49,342 bases of DNA from JBFLYC01 sp040756735 (GTDB lineage: Bacteria > Bacillota > DSM-16504 > Desulfitibacterales > Desulfitibacteraceae). Positions 1 through 8,811 of this stretch are shown piece after piece. The notes under the pieces were generated by a model that searched no databases, was not told the DNA's origin, and saw only the letters and a list, made by a program, of their open reading frames with translations. Position 1 is the first letter of the stretch, and every line of letters starts with the position of its first letter. Location of the stretch: positions 1-49,342 of the forward strand of contig JBFLYC010000030.1 in the NCBI GenBank assembly GCA_040756735.1, read 5' to 3'. The position numbers were made by a program, and so were the translations under genes.

Positions 1-142
1 TACTAGTCAAGGGCATGGGCCAGTATTAAAGCCATAAGAAATGCAGGTAAATAGCTATTATTGCTGATTCTGGGGTAGAATTATAGGGCTTTTACTTTTT
101 AAAAACATTTTCATGCTTCAGCTCTGATCAATGCCGAGTTAC

Positions 143-172
143 TTGACATTGCCAAAGAAATTATGATAAAAT
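143..172 (+). promoter_or_regulatory. Promoter of the first TetR gene
   Basis: A perfect TTGACA (143-148) and a TAAAAT (167-172) are separated by 18 bases, about 40 bases upstream of the tetR-family start. The palindrome at 175-190 begins three bases after the -10 box. Bases 1-142 hold no gene that I can see. Confidence 0.6.
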
Positions 173-174
173 TA

Positions 175-190
175 GGACGTACGTACGACC
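175..190. promoter_or_regulatory. Palindromic operator, probably bound by the adjacent TetR protein
   Basis: GGACGTACGTACGACC is symmetric except for one mismatched position in each half. It sits directly downstream of the -10 box and 20 bases before the TetR start. This is the usual place for an autorepression site in TetR systems. That this protein binds it is inference. Confidence 0.6.
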
Positions 191-209
191 AATTATTTGG
201 AGGTGTCAC

Positions 210-791
210 ATGCAACAAAAGACTGATAAAACAAACCCATCTGAGAAAATCCTTATAACGGCCTTTGAATGTCTTTCTACAAGAGGCTATGCCAATGTAT
301 CCATGCGAAATATTGCCGAGGAAGCCGGAGTCGCGTTAAGCCAACTGACATACTACTATAAGAATAAAGAAAAATTATTCATCGAAGTTATCAATATGAT
401 GACACTCCAATATTTACATGAAATAGAAGGAAATTTAGAATCTGTCACGGGTGAGAAAGAAAAGCTCGCGTCCCTCGTGAGGTTCTTTAAGGAACTGATC
501 AGGGATAAACCAAAACTTTTGAAACTTTTTATTGATTTTATAGCACAGGCTTTATGGATTCCGTCTTTTAGAGAACAACTGGACAGCTTATTTACTGAGT
601 TGACGGAGGTTATTGAAAGAAACCTATTGACCTACACGAAAATCAATAAAAGATATCTTGGATATTCTCCCCAAACGGTAGCTAAATTAGTTCTTGGAGC
701 TTTGCTCGGAACATCTATTCAAATAATACTCGGTTCCGACCGGGACAGCGCCTTTGAATCCTTAAATTTGGCAGAGAGTCTATTAAATTAA
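210..791 (+). CDS. TetR/AcrR-family transcriptional regulator
   Basis: 193 residues. Residues about 12-58 form the TetR helix-turn-helix: a helix with a TRGYANVSM turn, then IAEEAGVALSQLTYYYKNKEK, which is the classic recognition-helix pattern. The rest should be the all-helical ligand and dimer domain, whose ligand cannot be told from sequence. The start is supported by GGAGGTG seven bases before the ATG. The gene lies 15 bases upstream of the phasin-like gene and probably opens that operon. A palindrome between its promoter and start suggests autorepression. Confidence 0.9.
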   Translation: MQQKTDKTNPSEKILITAFECLSTRGYANVSMRNIAEEAGVALSQLTYYYKNKEKLFIEVINMMTLQYLHEIEGNLESVTGEKEKLASLVRFFKELIRDKPKLLKLFIDFIAQALWIPSFREQLDSLFTELTEVIERNLLTYTKINKRYLGYSPQTVAKLVLGALLGTSIQIILGSDRDSAFESLNLAESLLN

Positions 792-806
792 GAGGGAGTG
801 TATATT

Positions 807-1145
807 ATGTCAAACGCATTTGAAAAGACAATCAATTTAGGATTAGGGCTTTTATTGTATTCACGGGAAAAAGTGGAGGAAGTGGTTGAGGAACTGGTCG
901 GCAGAGGCGAGGTGGCCAAAAAAGACGCCCGGCAGTTTGCGAGCGAGCTTATGCAAAGAGGCGAAGAACAGAGAGAAGAACTGAAAAAGCTGATTCAGAG
1001 TGAGGTCACCAAGGCTCTGGATCATGTAAATGTGGCGAGAAAAGAAGACCTTGTTACAAAAGATGAAATCAGAGAAATTGTCAGAGAACAAATGCAGCAA
1101 GTACTCCGGGAACAAGGATTTTTCAAAAGCGAGGGCACCAAGTAA
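807..1145 (+). CDS. Phasin-like coiled-coil protein
   Basis: I chose the ATG at 807 because GAGGGAG lies eight bases upstream; an in-frame GTG at 798 would overlap that SD. The 112-residue product starts with a short hydrophobic patch (INLGLGLLLYSREK), then a long, highly charged helical stretch rich in E, K and R with heptad character. This pattern matches proteins annotated as phasin or polyhydroxyalkanoate granule-associated proteins in Firmicutes. Such proteins are amphipathic and coat lipid or polymer surfaces. No PHA synthase is in the window, so granule binding is not shown. It could equally be a membrane-surface partner of the UbiB kinase encoded next. Confidence 0.6.
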   Translation: MSNAFEKTINLGLGLLLYSREKVEEVVEELVGRGEVAKKDARQFASELMQRGEEQREELKKLIQSEVTKALDHVNVARKEDLVTKDEIREIVREQMQQVLREQGFFKSEGTK

Positions 1146-1294
1146 AGGGGATAAATGTTCAGAGTGCCGAAAAAGTAGAAGGCTCAGGAAAGAGAGCAAA
1201 TCAATCTAAATATGCTTTTGCTATGTGATGAAACGATAGGAGTGCCTCCTTTCCCCTCTGCTTAAATATTGCGGAATCGCGGGATAGAGTTGAT

Positions 1295-2983
1295 ATGATG
1301 AATTACAGGCGCATTCGTGCCAGAAGATATAAAGAAATTATTGCTGTTTTTACAAAACATGGTTTTGGATTGTTTGTAAAGCGACTTAGGCTCCCTTATT
1401 CTTTAAGGTCCAAAGATAGAATTTTAGACGCCGGAACTGCACCTGACACGGCCGGAGCCTCGGCAGGAAAAAGGCTGAAGATGGCCTTGGAAGAACTGGG
1501 GCCGACGTTTGTGAAACTGGGACAAATTTTAAGCATACGACGGGATATTTTACCGGCTGATATTATTGAAGAGCTTAAAAAGCTGCAAGACTCGGTGCAG
1601 CCGTTTCCTTTTTCTGAGGTAAAGACGCTCATTGAAACGGAATTTAATGACACGCTGGGAAATATCTTTAAAGAATTTGATGAGGTACCTGTAGCCGCGG
1701 CATCCATATCCCAAGTCCATCGCGCCAGACTGATTTCGGGAAAGCAGGTGGCCGTAAAGGTTCAGAGGCCGGAAATAGAAAGACTCATAGATCTGGACTT
1801 AAACATTTTGAAAGACATGGCGCATCTTCTCGACCATCACACAAAATACGGGGAGATTTATGATTTTAGCGGTATGGTGGCGGATTTTGAAAACACGCTT
1901 AAAAATGAACTGGATTTTATCAAAGAAGGGGAAAACGCAGATACCTTCAGGCTTAATCTCAGCCGGGACGAAGGCGTAACAGTCCCAAAAGTGAAGTGGA
2001 TATATACGACAAAGCGGGTTCTCACCATGGAGTATTTTGAAGGCATCAAGATCAGCGATTCTGCCGCCTTGGATCTGGCGGGCATTAACCGGAGAAAGAT
2101 CGCCGAGAGGCTTGCCGCATCCATATGCAATCAAATACTCAGAGATGGTTTTTTTCATGCGGACCCGCATCCGGGCAATATTCAGGTCATGCCGGACGGC
2201 ACCATCATATTTCTTGATTTGGGGATGGTAGGTTGCCTCAACGAATCCCGGAAAAGAGCGATTTCAAATTTTTTTGTCGGGGTTGCCTTCAAAGACAGTC
2301 GAATGGTGGTCAACTCCATTTTTGCTATGGAGGCCGCAACTGCTCGAAGCAATGTGAAAAGCTTTGAAAAAGACGTTGATGCGCTGATCGAAAAGTACCT
2401 TACGATGCCTATGAACGAGATGAAAATTGATAAGCTGCTCCAGGAAATCTTTCATATTGCGTTTTTGAACCATGTAAAAACACCCCGTGAATTTGCTTTG
2501 CTTTCCAAAACATTGACAACTCTTCAAGGACTGTTGGAAAAACTGGCCCCGGATATTAACGCCCTTGTTATCGCGGAACCTATCGCTAAAAAACTTCGTT
2601 ATCAGTTGCTTTCAGTCGAGAAAATGGGAAGCGGAATAAAAAAGAGCTTATTAGATTACTGGGATATGTTGAGCGAATTCCCGACCGCAATGCAAAGCCT
2701 TCTGCTTAAAGCGGCAGATGCAGACTTTGCCGTTCAATTTGAGATGAAAGAGATGGATAAACTTCAAAGGCGGCTGGAACGAATCTTCAACAGGATATCC
2801 TTTAGCCTGATTTTGCTTGCCGTAAGCATTATCATCGCCGGAGTCCTTATTAGCTCCGGCCTTAACGCAGATACAAGCAACGAAATGTATTTTTTCAATA
2901 TTACAGTCTTAAAAATAGGTTTGGCATCGGCAGCTATTATTGTTTTGGTACTGATGATTTCTATGATAAGGTCAAGAAACTGA
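1295..2983 (+). CDS. UbiB/ABC1/AarF-family atypical kinase
   Basis: 562 residues. It has the family's KxGQ motif (about 74-77), the alanine-rich nucleotide loop AAAS (about 134-137), the lysine in VAVKV (about 155), the catalytic HADPHPGN (about 288-295) and the DLG metal motif (about 308-310). Two C-terminal transmembrane helices (about 500-523 and 535-555) anchor it. Family members support isoprenoid-quinone synthesis or lipid handling at membranes. This organism group normally lacks ubiquinone, so the substrate is unknown. The first two codons are both ATG and the SD is weak. Its neighbours are other membrane-biogenesis genes. Confidence 0.92.
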   Translation: MMNYRRIRARRYKEIIAVFTKHGFGLFVKRLRLPYSLRSKDRILDAGTAPDTAGASAGKRLKMALEELGPTFVKLGQILSIRRDILPADIIEELKKLQDSVQPFPFSEVKTLIETEFNDTLGNIFKEFDEVPVAAASISQVHRARLISGKQVAVKVQRPEIERLIDLDLNILKDMAHLLDHHTKYGEIYDFSGMVADFENTLKNELDFIKEGENADTFRLNLSRDEGVTVPKVKWIYTTKRVLTMEYFEGIKISDSAALDLAGINRRKIAERLAASICNQILRDGFFHADPHPGNIQVMPDGTIIFLDLGMVGCLNESRKRAISNFFVGVAFKDSRMVVNSIFAMEAATARSNVKSFEKDVDALIEKYLTMPMNEMKIDKLLQEIFHIAFLNHVKTPREFALLSKTLTTLQGLLEKLAPDINALVIAEPIAKKLRYQLLSVEKMGSGIKKSLLDYWDMLSEFPTAMQSLLLKAADADFAVQFEMKEMDKLQRRLERIFNRISFSLILLAVSIIIAGVLISSGLNADTSNEMYFFNITVLKIGLASAAIIVLVLMISMIRSRN

Positions 2984-3012
2984 AAAATAACCCGTAAAAG
3001 GAGCAATGCCAA

Positions 3013-3534
3013 ATGATTGGGTGGATCATATCAAAATTAAGACTGGAACCGGATTCCTTCGCTGATGCGGAATACCTGGACTGTATACGCGAGCTGATTG
3101 ACCATGAAATGGTCAGGTCTATGAAAAATTATATACAACACAGCGACATCGATTGTTTAGAGCATAGCCTTTATGTATCGTACAGCAGCTATCTTGTTTG
3201 CAGGCGGATGGGGCTTAACTATCGTTCGGCGGCCAGAGGAGGATTGCTACACGATTTTTTTCTGTACGACTGGCATCTTGAAAAACCGTACAAGGGGCTG
3301 CATGGCCTGACGCATCCTCACGTCGCTTTGCAGAATGCGAATAAATATTTCCATTTAAACAAACTGGAACAGGATATCATTCGAAAACACATGTGGCCTT
3401 TGACAGTAACACCGCCCAAATATAAGGAAGCATACATTGTGGCCGCGATAGATAAATATTGTGCATTTATGGAAACTTTCAATTTTGGAGAAAGAAAAAA
3501 TGTGCGTAGGTTGCAAGGCCTATTGTGCTATTAA
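3013..3534 (+). CDS. HD-superfamily metal-dependent hydrolase
   Basis: 173 residues. Metal-ligand candidates are a histidine in CLEHSLYVS (about 51), the HD pair in GLLHDFF (about 79-80) and a late aspartate in AAIDKYC, the order expected for HD-domain phosphohydrolases. AAAAGGAG lies eight bases before the ATG. It follows the UbiB gene by 29 bases and overlaps the upstream leader of yidC, so co-transcription is likely. The substrate is unknown. A decayed second copy of part of this gene lies at about 11963-12130. Confidence 0.85.
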   Translation: MIGWIISKLRLEPDSFADAEYLDCIRELIDHEMVRSMKNYIQHSDIDCLEHSLYVSYSSYLVCRRMGLNYRSAARGGLLHDFFLYDWHLEKPYKGLHGLTHPHVALQNANKYFHLNKLEQDIIRKHMWPLTVTPPKYKEAYIVAAIDKYCAFMETFNFGERKNVRRLQGLLCY

Positions 3535-3563
3535 TGCACCTTTCTGAGAAAGGATCAAAAAGT

Positions 3564-4487
3564 ATGTTAGATTTTATAGCAATCCCGATGGGAGCTATCT
3601 TGAAATATATATATGATAACATTGCGTTTCAGAATTATGGGATCGCAATCATACTTTTTACGGTAGGAATAAAATCACTTATGCTTCCCCTGACCATAAA
3701 GCAGGTTCAATCGACCTCAAAAATGGGTGAGCTTCAGCCACAGATGCAGGAAATTCAAAAGAAATATAAAGACGACAAGGAAAAGCAGAGTACGGAGCTG
3801 ATGAAACTCTATCAGGAAAATAAGGTGAATCCGACCGGAGGCTGCCTTCCCCTGCTGATACAGATACCGATTTTGTTTTCTTTATATTATGTTATTTCCC
3901 AGCCTTTGAAATACATGGCTGGAAAATCTCCTGAAATCATAGCGCGGCTCTATGAACTGATACCGCAGGGTGCCGAGAAGATTGCGAATATGAAAGACCT
4001 GAGCATTATTGCTTATTTTAGTGACCACTCAGAACAGCTTCAGGCGGTATCTCATTTGCTGCAATCGGAAGATTTACTCAATATGAATTTTTTAGGGATC
4101 AATCTTGGAGTAGTGCCCGCCTGGAATCCCAGCAATTATATCAACAGTGGTACAAGCATACATAGCTACCTTCTGCTGTTGATTCCGTTGCTGTCGGCCC
4201 TCACATCCTATATTTCAGTAAAATATTCCATGAAGGATACGCCGAAAGCAAACGCAGATCGGATGCAGGCGTCCATACAAAATAACTTAGCCTTAATTTC
4301 CCCCATCATGAGTGGAGTAATTACTTTTACAGTTCCTGCCGGGCTGGGCCTGTATTGGATCATTGGGAATATTTATCAAATCGCGCAACAGATGTTTATA
4401 AACATCTTTGTTTTAAAAAAGCGTAGTGATAGGAAAAAGCAAACCGAAAACGGCAATAGTGAATTGCGTCAGACGGATACACCATAA
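3564..4487 (+). CDS. yidC: YidC/Oxa1-family membrane protein insertase (paralogue)
   Basis: The ATG at 3564 is chosen because GAGAAAGGA precedes it by nine bases; an upstream in-frame start at 3525 would overlap the HD gene. The 307-residue product has the YidC core: an N-terminal membrane segment, the charged cytoplasmic coiled coil (QVQSTSKMGELQPQMQEIQ), the NPTGGCLPLLIQIPIL segment that ends the hairpin, and a late membrane pair ending in GLYWIIGNIYQIAQQ. YidC inserts and folds membrane proteins. No lipobox is visible. The usual yidC lies in the rpmH-rnpA cluster, which is not here, so this is probably an accessory copy. Confidence 0.93.
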   Translation: MLDFIAIPMGAILKYIYDNIAFQNYGIAIILFTVGIKSLMLPLTIKQVQSTSKMGELQPQMQEIQKKYKDDKEKQSTELMKLYQENKVNPTGGCLPLLIQIPILFSLYYVISQPLKYMAGKSPEIIARLYELIPQGAEKIANMKDLSIIAYFSDHSEQLQAVSHLLQSEDLLNMNFLGINLGVVPAWNPSNYINSGTSIHSYLLLLIPLLSALTSYISVKYSMKDTPKANADRMQASIQNNLALISPIMSGVITFTVPAGLGLYWIIGNIYQIAQQMFINIFVLKKRSDRKKQTENGNSELRQTDTP

Positions 4488-4527
4488 GATGGATTCTCGG
4501 ATTGCTTTGGGAGGGGGTTCGGCTTAA

Positions 4528-5118
4528 ATGCCTGATTCGAATATAACGAAACTGGCCCTTGCCAATTCATTGAAAGGGCTAATGGCAAAGACCGCTTTTA
4601 ATAAGATTCGCGTCAGCGATATTGTGGATAACTGCGGACTAACAAGGCAAGCATTCTATTATCATTTCAAGGACAAATATGATCTTATGAACTGGATTTA
4701 TTATACCGAGACCGCCTGTTTTATGAATTCCTATAACAAAGTGGAGCATTGGATGGATGGTCTGACAGATTTGTGTAATTATATGCGGAAAAATAAGACG
4801 TTTTATATTAACGCGCTTAACACAACCGGGCAAAATTCTTTTCAGGAATATCTGCACGATTACATCCGCGATATTTCGATATCTGTAATAGAGAGCATCA
4901 AAAACACAGAATTTGAAGAAGAAAAATGGGGATTTATTGTCGAATTTATTTCCACTGCTTTTGTCGCTCTGATTGTGCGGTGGGCCAACAACGGCATGAA
5001 AGATGATCCGGCAGAGTATGTAATGAAAATGCGCAGCTTATTTGACGGAAGCATTCTTTGTGAACTGGAAAGCCAAAGCGAAGAGATATCCACGGAAAAT
5101 CCGACCAAACCGGAATGA
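4528..5118 (+). CDS. TetR-family regulator (DhaS-like)
   Basis: 196 residues. Residues about 8-55 form the TetR DNA-binding domain, with FNKIRVSDIVDNCGLTRQ and AFYYHFKDKYDLMNWIYY, a pattern typical of the DhaS-like subgroup. The C-terminal half is helical and ends in an acidic tail. GGGAGGGGG lies upstream of the ATG. It follows yidC by 40 bases and may close that operon. It is the second TetR protein in five kilobases, so two separate signals may control this cluster. The ligand is unknown. Confidence 0.88.
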   Translation: MPDSNITKLALANSLKGLMAKTAFNKIRVSDIVDNCGLTRQAFYYHFKDKYDLMNWIYYTETACFMNSYNKVEHWMDGLTDLCNYMRKNKTFYINALNTTGQNSFQEYLHDYIRDISISVIESIKNTEFEEEKWGFIVEFISTAFVALIVRWANNGMKDDPAEYVMKMRSLFDGSILCELESQSEEISTENPTKPE

Positions 5119-5222
5119 TTATTATGGCAGCTCATTATTTTTTATTTGTCAGTAATCAGATTTTAGCAATATGAAAACTGCGCTGCCTGTAAAGCATTCA
5201 AATTAAAATTGGAGCAGGTAGT

Positions 5223-6324
5223 ATGAAAAACATTATTGATTACACAATAGAAAAAAGTGATACTTTTAAAAATAGAAAATTCAACGCGGTTGACAGCCTG
5301 GTTTTATCCCAATTGGCGTATCTGCGTTTTGATAAGTTCGTACCCGGTCTATCTGATACCGCGATGCCGGTGAGCATAAAAGAAATAGCAAGTAAGGAAA
5401 ACCTGGATATGCTGTTTCATGATACATGGAACAGCAAAAACAACCGGCGTCTATTCTTTGCGCTGGCGAACAGTTCAAGGTTTCGTGACTTAAAACTGGT
5501 TTTTTATGTCAATAAAATAGACAACAAGACTGAGAAGCAGTTCTCAGCCATTACGTTTTTGCTGGACGAATGTTCAGCCTATATCGCTTATCGCGGAACC
5601 GATTCAACCTTTATTGGATGGAAAGAGGATTTTAACATGGCATTTATCAGCCCTATTCCCTCGCAGGAAGAAGGCGTCGCCTACCTAAATGCCGTTGCCG
5701 ATAGAATTTCATGCCAATAAAAAATTGGCGGACACTCAAAAGGAGGAAATATTGCGGTCTATTCCTCGATAAAATGCCGCCAGCCCGTTCAAAAGAGGAT
5801 CACGCAAGTCTTTAGCCATGATGGACCCGGATTTAGGGATGAAGTTTTTCAATACCACGAGTATTTAACTATAAAAGACCGAATCAATAAAACCTTGCCT
5901 CAGTCATCCATAATCGGAATGCTATTGCAGAATCAGGAACACTATTCTGTGGTGAAAAGCAATCGCATCTGGTTATGCAGCATGATTCTTTTTCATGGCT
6001 AATTGACGGCAGTGATTTTCAATATGCTCAATCGGTTAAAAAAAGCGCGCTTTTTATGAACGGGACGCTAAACCAATGGATTAACTCCTTTGACGACCAA
6101 AAACGGAGTTGTTTGTCAATACTCTTTATCAGATTATCCAAGCAACAAATGCCAAAACATTTTATAATCTGACCGGAGATTGGCCCCAAAAGGCTGTTGC
6201 TGTGCTTGGCGCAATCAGAGGTATTGACGATGAGACAAGGAAGTTTGTATTTCAAACCATAAGGGCGCTGTTTGCTTTGGCTGTTAAAAATATACGAGAA
6301 ATGGGCTCGGAGAATAGTCAATAA
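5223..6324 (+). pseudogene. Mbeg1-like (DUF2974) alpha/beta hydrolase, inactivated
   Basis: Three stretches make one protein. Codons 1-165 end at an in-frame TAA (5718-5720). The same frame then continues with the nucleophile elbow GGHSKGGN (5727-5750) and SHDGPGF. Near 5975 the frame shifts to QHDSFSWLIDGSDF. Near 6100 it shifts again to TELFVNTLYQII and runs to 6324. Both shifts equal loss of one base, the second in an A run at 6099-6103. The fold is that of Mbeg1-like lipases/esterases. One nonsense codon plus two frameshifts argue for a dead gene, though single-base assembly errors could explain the shifts. Confidence 0.8.
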
Positions 6325-6361
6325 GCCTGAAACCCGTAAAGCTGAAAAATGTGCTGAACAT

Positions 6362-7117
6362 TCACTCTTTATTAGCCCAAGGCAGTTCTTTCCTAGAAAA
6401 CATCACTATGCCAATTGCCAAAATTATTACAGATATCAACTGAGATGTTGACAGAATTCCGACGCTGCCCCTGTAATCGTTTCTAAAGAATTCTATTATG
6501 AATCTTCCCACACTATAAAGAATAAGGTATAAAGACCCTACCTTCCCCGTTCTCCGGTCTTTTTGTGCATAAAACAACAATACTATCGCGATCAAGAAGT
6601 CTCCTGCGCTTGAAAACAACTGGGTTGGTATAAGTTTAACTCCATTAGGTGCAAACGATGAATTGTGAAAAACTATACCAATGGCGGAATCTGTTTCACC
6701 TCCATAGCAGCATCCGGCAAGAAAACAACCAATCCGACCAAACCCTTGTGCCAGTGCTACGGATGGCACTGTTAAATCAAAGTATTGAAAGAAATTAACT
6801 CTTTTTGATCTACAATACATTATAGCCGCTAATATGCCGCCAATTATACCTCCATATACTACGAAACCGCTCCCGGATACAATCCGCATAGGTTCATTGA
6901 AAAAGGCATTTATTTCTACTACACAATAAAGCAGTTTTGCTCCAATAAATCCGAATATAAGGACTACAACTCCTAAACTATACACGAAATCTGCATCAAG
7001 CCCTCTTTTTTTTGCCCGTTTACCCGCTGTTATCAAAGCGCATAAGATGCCTATCCCTATCATTAGCCCGTAGCCGTGTATTGATATGAAACCAATATAA
7101 AATATTTCGTTATACAT
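6362..7117 (-). CDS. lgt: Prolipoprotein diacylglyceryl transferase
   Basis: 251 residues with about seven membrane segments. It has the early SIHGYGLMIGIGIL motif carrying the conserved histidine, the GFVVYGGIIGG loop, and the Lgt signature region GFGRIGCFLAGCCYGG. It ends with VGRFIIEFFRND. Lgt moves diacylglycerol from phosphatidylglycerol to the lipobox cysteine of prelipoproteins at the membrane. The length is normal. It runs opposite to the genes before it and lies downstream of the broken transporter and the radical SAM-like gene on the same strand. It is probably an extra copy, given the accessory setting. Confidence 0.95.
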   Translation of the reverse strand: MYNEIFYIGFISIHGYGLMIGIGILCALITAGKRAKKRGLDADFVYSLGVVVLIFGFIGAKLLYCVVEINAFFNEPMRIVSGSGFVVYGGIIGGILAAIMYCRSKRVNFFQYFDLTVPSVALAQGFGRIGCFLAGCCYGGETDSAIGIVFHNSSFAPNGVKLIPTQLFSSAGDFLIAIVLLFYAQKDRRTGKVGSLYLILYSVGRFIIEFFRNDYRGSVGILSTSQLISVIILAIGIVMFSRKELPWANKE

Positions 7118-7201
7118 ATGATTATAGCCTCACAAAATTGAATGCTATCTGTGTTCGTTTTTTACTCTGGGCATTATTCAAAACCCACTCTCTTTTATCA
7201 G

Positions 7202-7586
7202 CTATTGTTTGAAAAAATCATTATCATAAAGATGTTTTATTATGACTACGGCAACAGGCAGAGCAAGTATTCCGATTAATCCGAAGACTTTTAATCCGAT
7301 ATATATGCATATTAACATGACAAGAGGATGCAGCCCTATTTGTTTTCCTATCTATTTGGGTTCCAATATATTACGGACTATAATTATGATAAGGTATAAT
7401 ACCGCAAGCCCAATGGCAAACGGTATGTTACCTCTTATAAGTTCAATAATGAACCATGGAACGACAACGCTGCAAGTACATATTTTATCACAATAAATAC
7501 AATAGCGATAATCAAGGCAAAGTAGATGAAATTAATAATAAAGTTTTTTTCTTTTCTATGGTCATACTTTTATTGGCATAAAACAT
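7202..7586 (-). pseudogene. AI-2E family transporter (YtvI-like), collapsed remnant
   Basis: Read on the minus strand, an ATG at 7586 opens MFYANKSMTIEKKK. After a frameshift comes a first membrane segment (NFIYFALIIAIVFIVIKYVL). This is fused near 7455-7475, in another frame, to the family's C-terminal part: PWFIIELIRGNIPFAIGLAV, then NILEPK, GKQIGLHPLV and IYIGLKVFG. An in-frame TAG interrupts it (complement of 7352-7354). About two thirds of the usual 350 residues are missing. Frameshifts, an internal deletion and a stop make this a clear pseudogene. Confidence 0.8.
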
Positions 7587-7588
7587 GA

Positions 7589-8635
7589 TCAGAAGCTTGT
7601 ACAGGGCTGCTGCTGTATCTGAAGTATTCCAAGAAGCGATTTTGTAAGCTCATCTTTTGCTTTGATATATTCACAATAAACCCTTTCCGCCAGGTTAATC
7701 GCCATATAACCATCGCCGGAGAGAATTTTTTCACTGATAACCTGCATATCCCGGAACAATTCCAGCGTAATCAAAGGCTGGCCGTTTTCCCCCCTGACAT
7801 TGCACGCAAAGGTATATACGCTGTCGCTGCATGTATCCGAAACGCCGTTTTCGGCGATATACACACCGAACAGATTGCCGAGGCCGATCGCCGAGTGGAT
7901 ATATTCTGGAGTAGTCAATTGCTTCATAGTTTCTTCGTTATAATTTACATGGAAACCATATAGGCAGCGGTTCTGTTTTAATAACCGGAATGCGTTTTTA
8001 TCACTTCCACAGCTAAAATCCGTATCCATTATCTGTACGGAAATCATCATATTATGGATTTTGCCCAGAGACTCGGCAGTCTGCTCCGAAATTAAGCCGG
8101 AAGATACTTTCAATATGAACAGGCATTCATCAAACCTTTTGGCGAGTTCACATATGGTTGGTATATCATCCTTTTCGTGCGGGCAAGCGATATAGCTGTG
8201 AATGCCCAGCTCCCGCCCTTCCCTTATTAAATGCTCCATCTGATGAAAAAAATCTGAACTGGATTCGTAAATATCAAAAATCAAAAGCCAGGGAATAAGA
8301 ACCCCCAAATAATCCTGTCTTTTTTTCAGCTTGTCGGCCCCATATATCAGGCTGCTGTATCCCAAATTCAGACCGACTTTTTTTATCGTATCGTTGTTAA
8401 CATCGGAAATCATTCTTTTAATCAGTGAATTATAAGGATTCTTTGGATTGGCAATGACCTTTTTGGCGGCATTAAAAAACCATTTCTGATTTTCACTTGT
8501 TGAAAAAAGCAGGCCCAAATCAATCAGATTCCTTATGCTGCGGTTTGTGTTGCTTTTCATATCTTCCATAGCTTTGCTGACCGCTATATTGATTGTCCGC
8601 CTTATCAGCCTATGCTGCAACTCCAACACCGACAA
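7589..8635 (-). CDS. Cysteine-less homologue of the divergent radical SAM protein
   Basis: 348 residues. It aligns with the divergently encoded radical SAM protein from residue about 65 on: NSLIKRMISDVNNDTIKKVG matches the partner's YKLILSMWTDIDPGVRKAFF, and VLIPWLLIFDIYESSS matches NIPWAILMDPTSAC. The cluster motif CxxxCxxC of the partner is replaced by ESSSDFFHQM, so no iron-sulfur cluster can bind there. The barrel segments that follow still look radical SAM-like. A role as a regulatory or structural pseudo-enzyme is inference. The reading frame is intact over its whole length, which argues against simple decay. Confidence 0.7.
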   Translation of the reverse strand: MSVLELQHRLIRRTINIAVSKAMEDMKSNTNRSIRNLIDLGLLFSTSENQKWFFNAAKKVIANPKNPYNSLIKRMISDVNNDTIKKVGLNLGYSSLIYGADKLKKRQDYLGVLIPWLLIFDIYESSSDFFHQMEHLIREGRELGIHSYIACPHEKDDIPTICELAKRFDECLFILKVSSGLISEQTAESLGKIHNMMISVQIMDTDFSCGSDKNAFRLLKQNRCLYGFHVNYNEETMKQLTTPEYIHSAIGLGNLFGVYIAENGVSDTCSDSVYTFACNVRGENGQPLITLELFRDMQVISEKILSGDGYMAINLAERVYCEYIKAKDELTKSLLGILQIQQQPCTSF

Positions 8636-8706
8636 CTCCCTTCCATAATCAAGTACATTATTTAGTATACCCCAGAGCGGGGAGGTGCTCTATTGACAGA
8701 CATGTA

Positions 8707-8739
8707 CATGTGTAAAGAATCTTTACACATGCTTTTTTT
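8707..8739 (+). promoter_or_regulatory. Perfect 11-bp inverted repeat with T-tract in the divergent intergenic region
   Basis: CATGTGTAAAG and CTTTACACATG (8707-8717 and 8721-8731) are perfect inverted repeats around AAT, followed by CTTTTTTT. It can be an operator for a dimeric regulator or an attenuator/terminator hairpin ahead of the radical SAM gene. A TTGACA lies at 8693-8698 just upstream. A possible 28-codon leader ORF starts TTG at 8693 behind GGGGAGGTG and runs through the repeat to a TAG at 8777-8779; support for it is weak. Confidence 0.55.
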
Positions 8740-8811
8740 GTCTAATTACTCAAAATATGCTCTATGCTACACTTTCCCATAGATAAATTTGATTGGAGGC
8801 AGAATCGTATC

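Noticed and set aside
7242..7496. Plus-strand 84-codon ORF
   Set aside because: The minus strand encodes recognisable AI-2E-transporter sequence, so the plus ORF is a shadow of the pseudogene.
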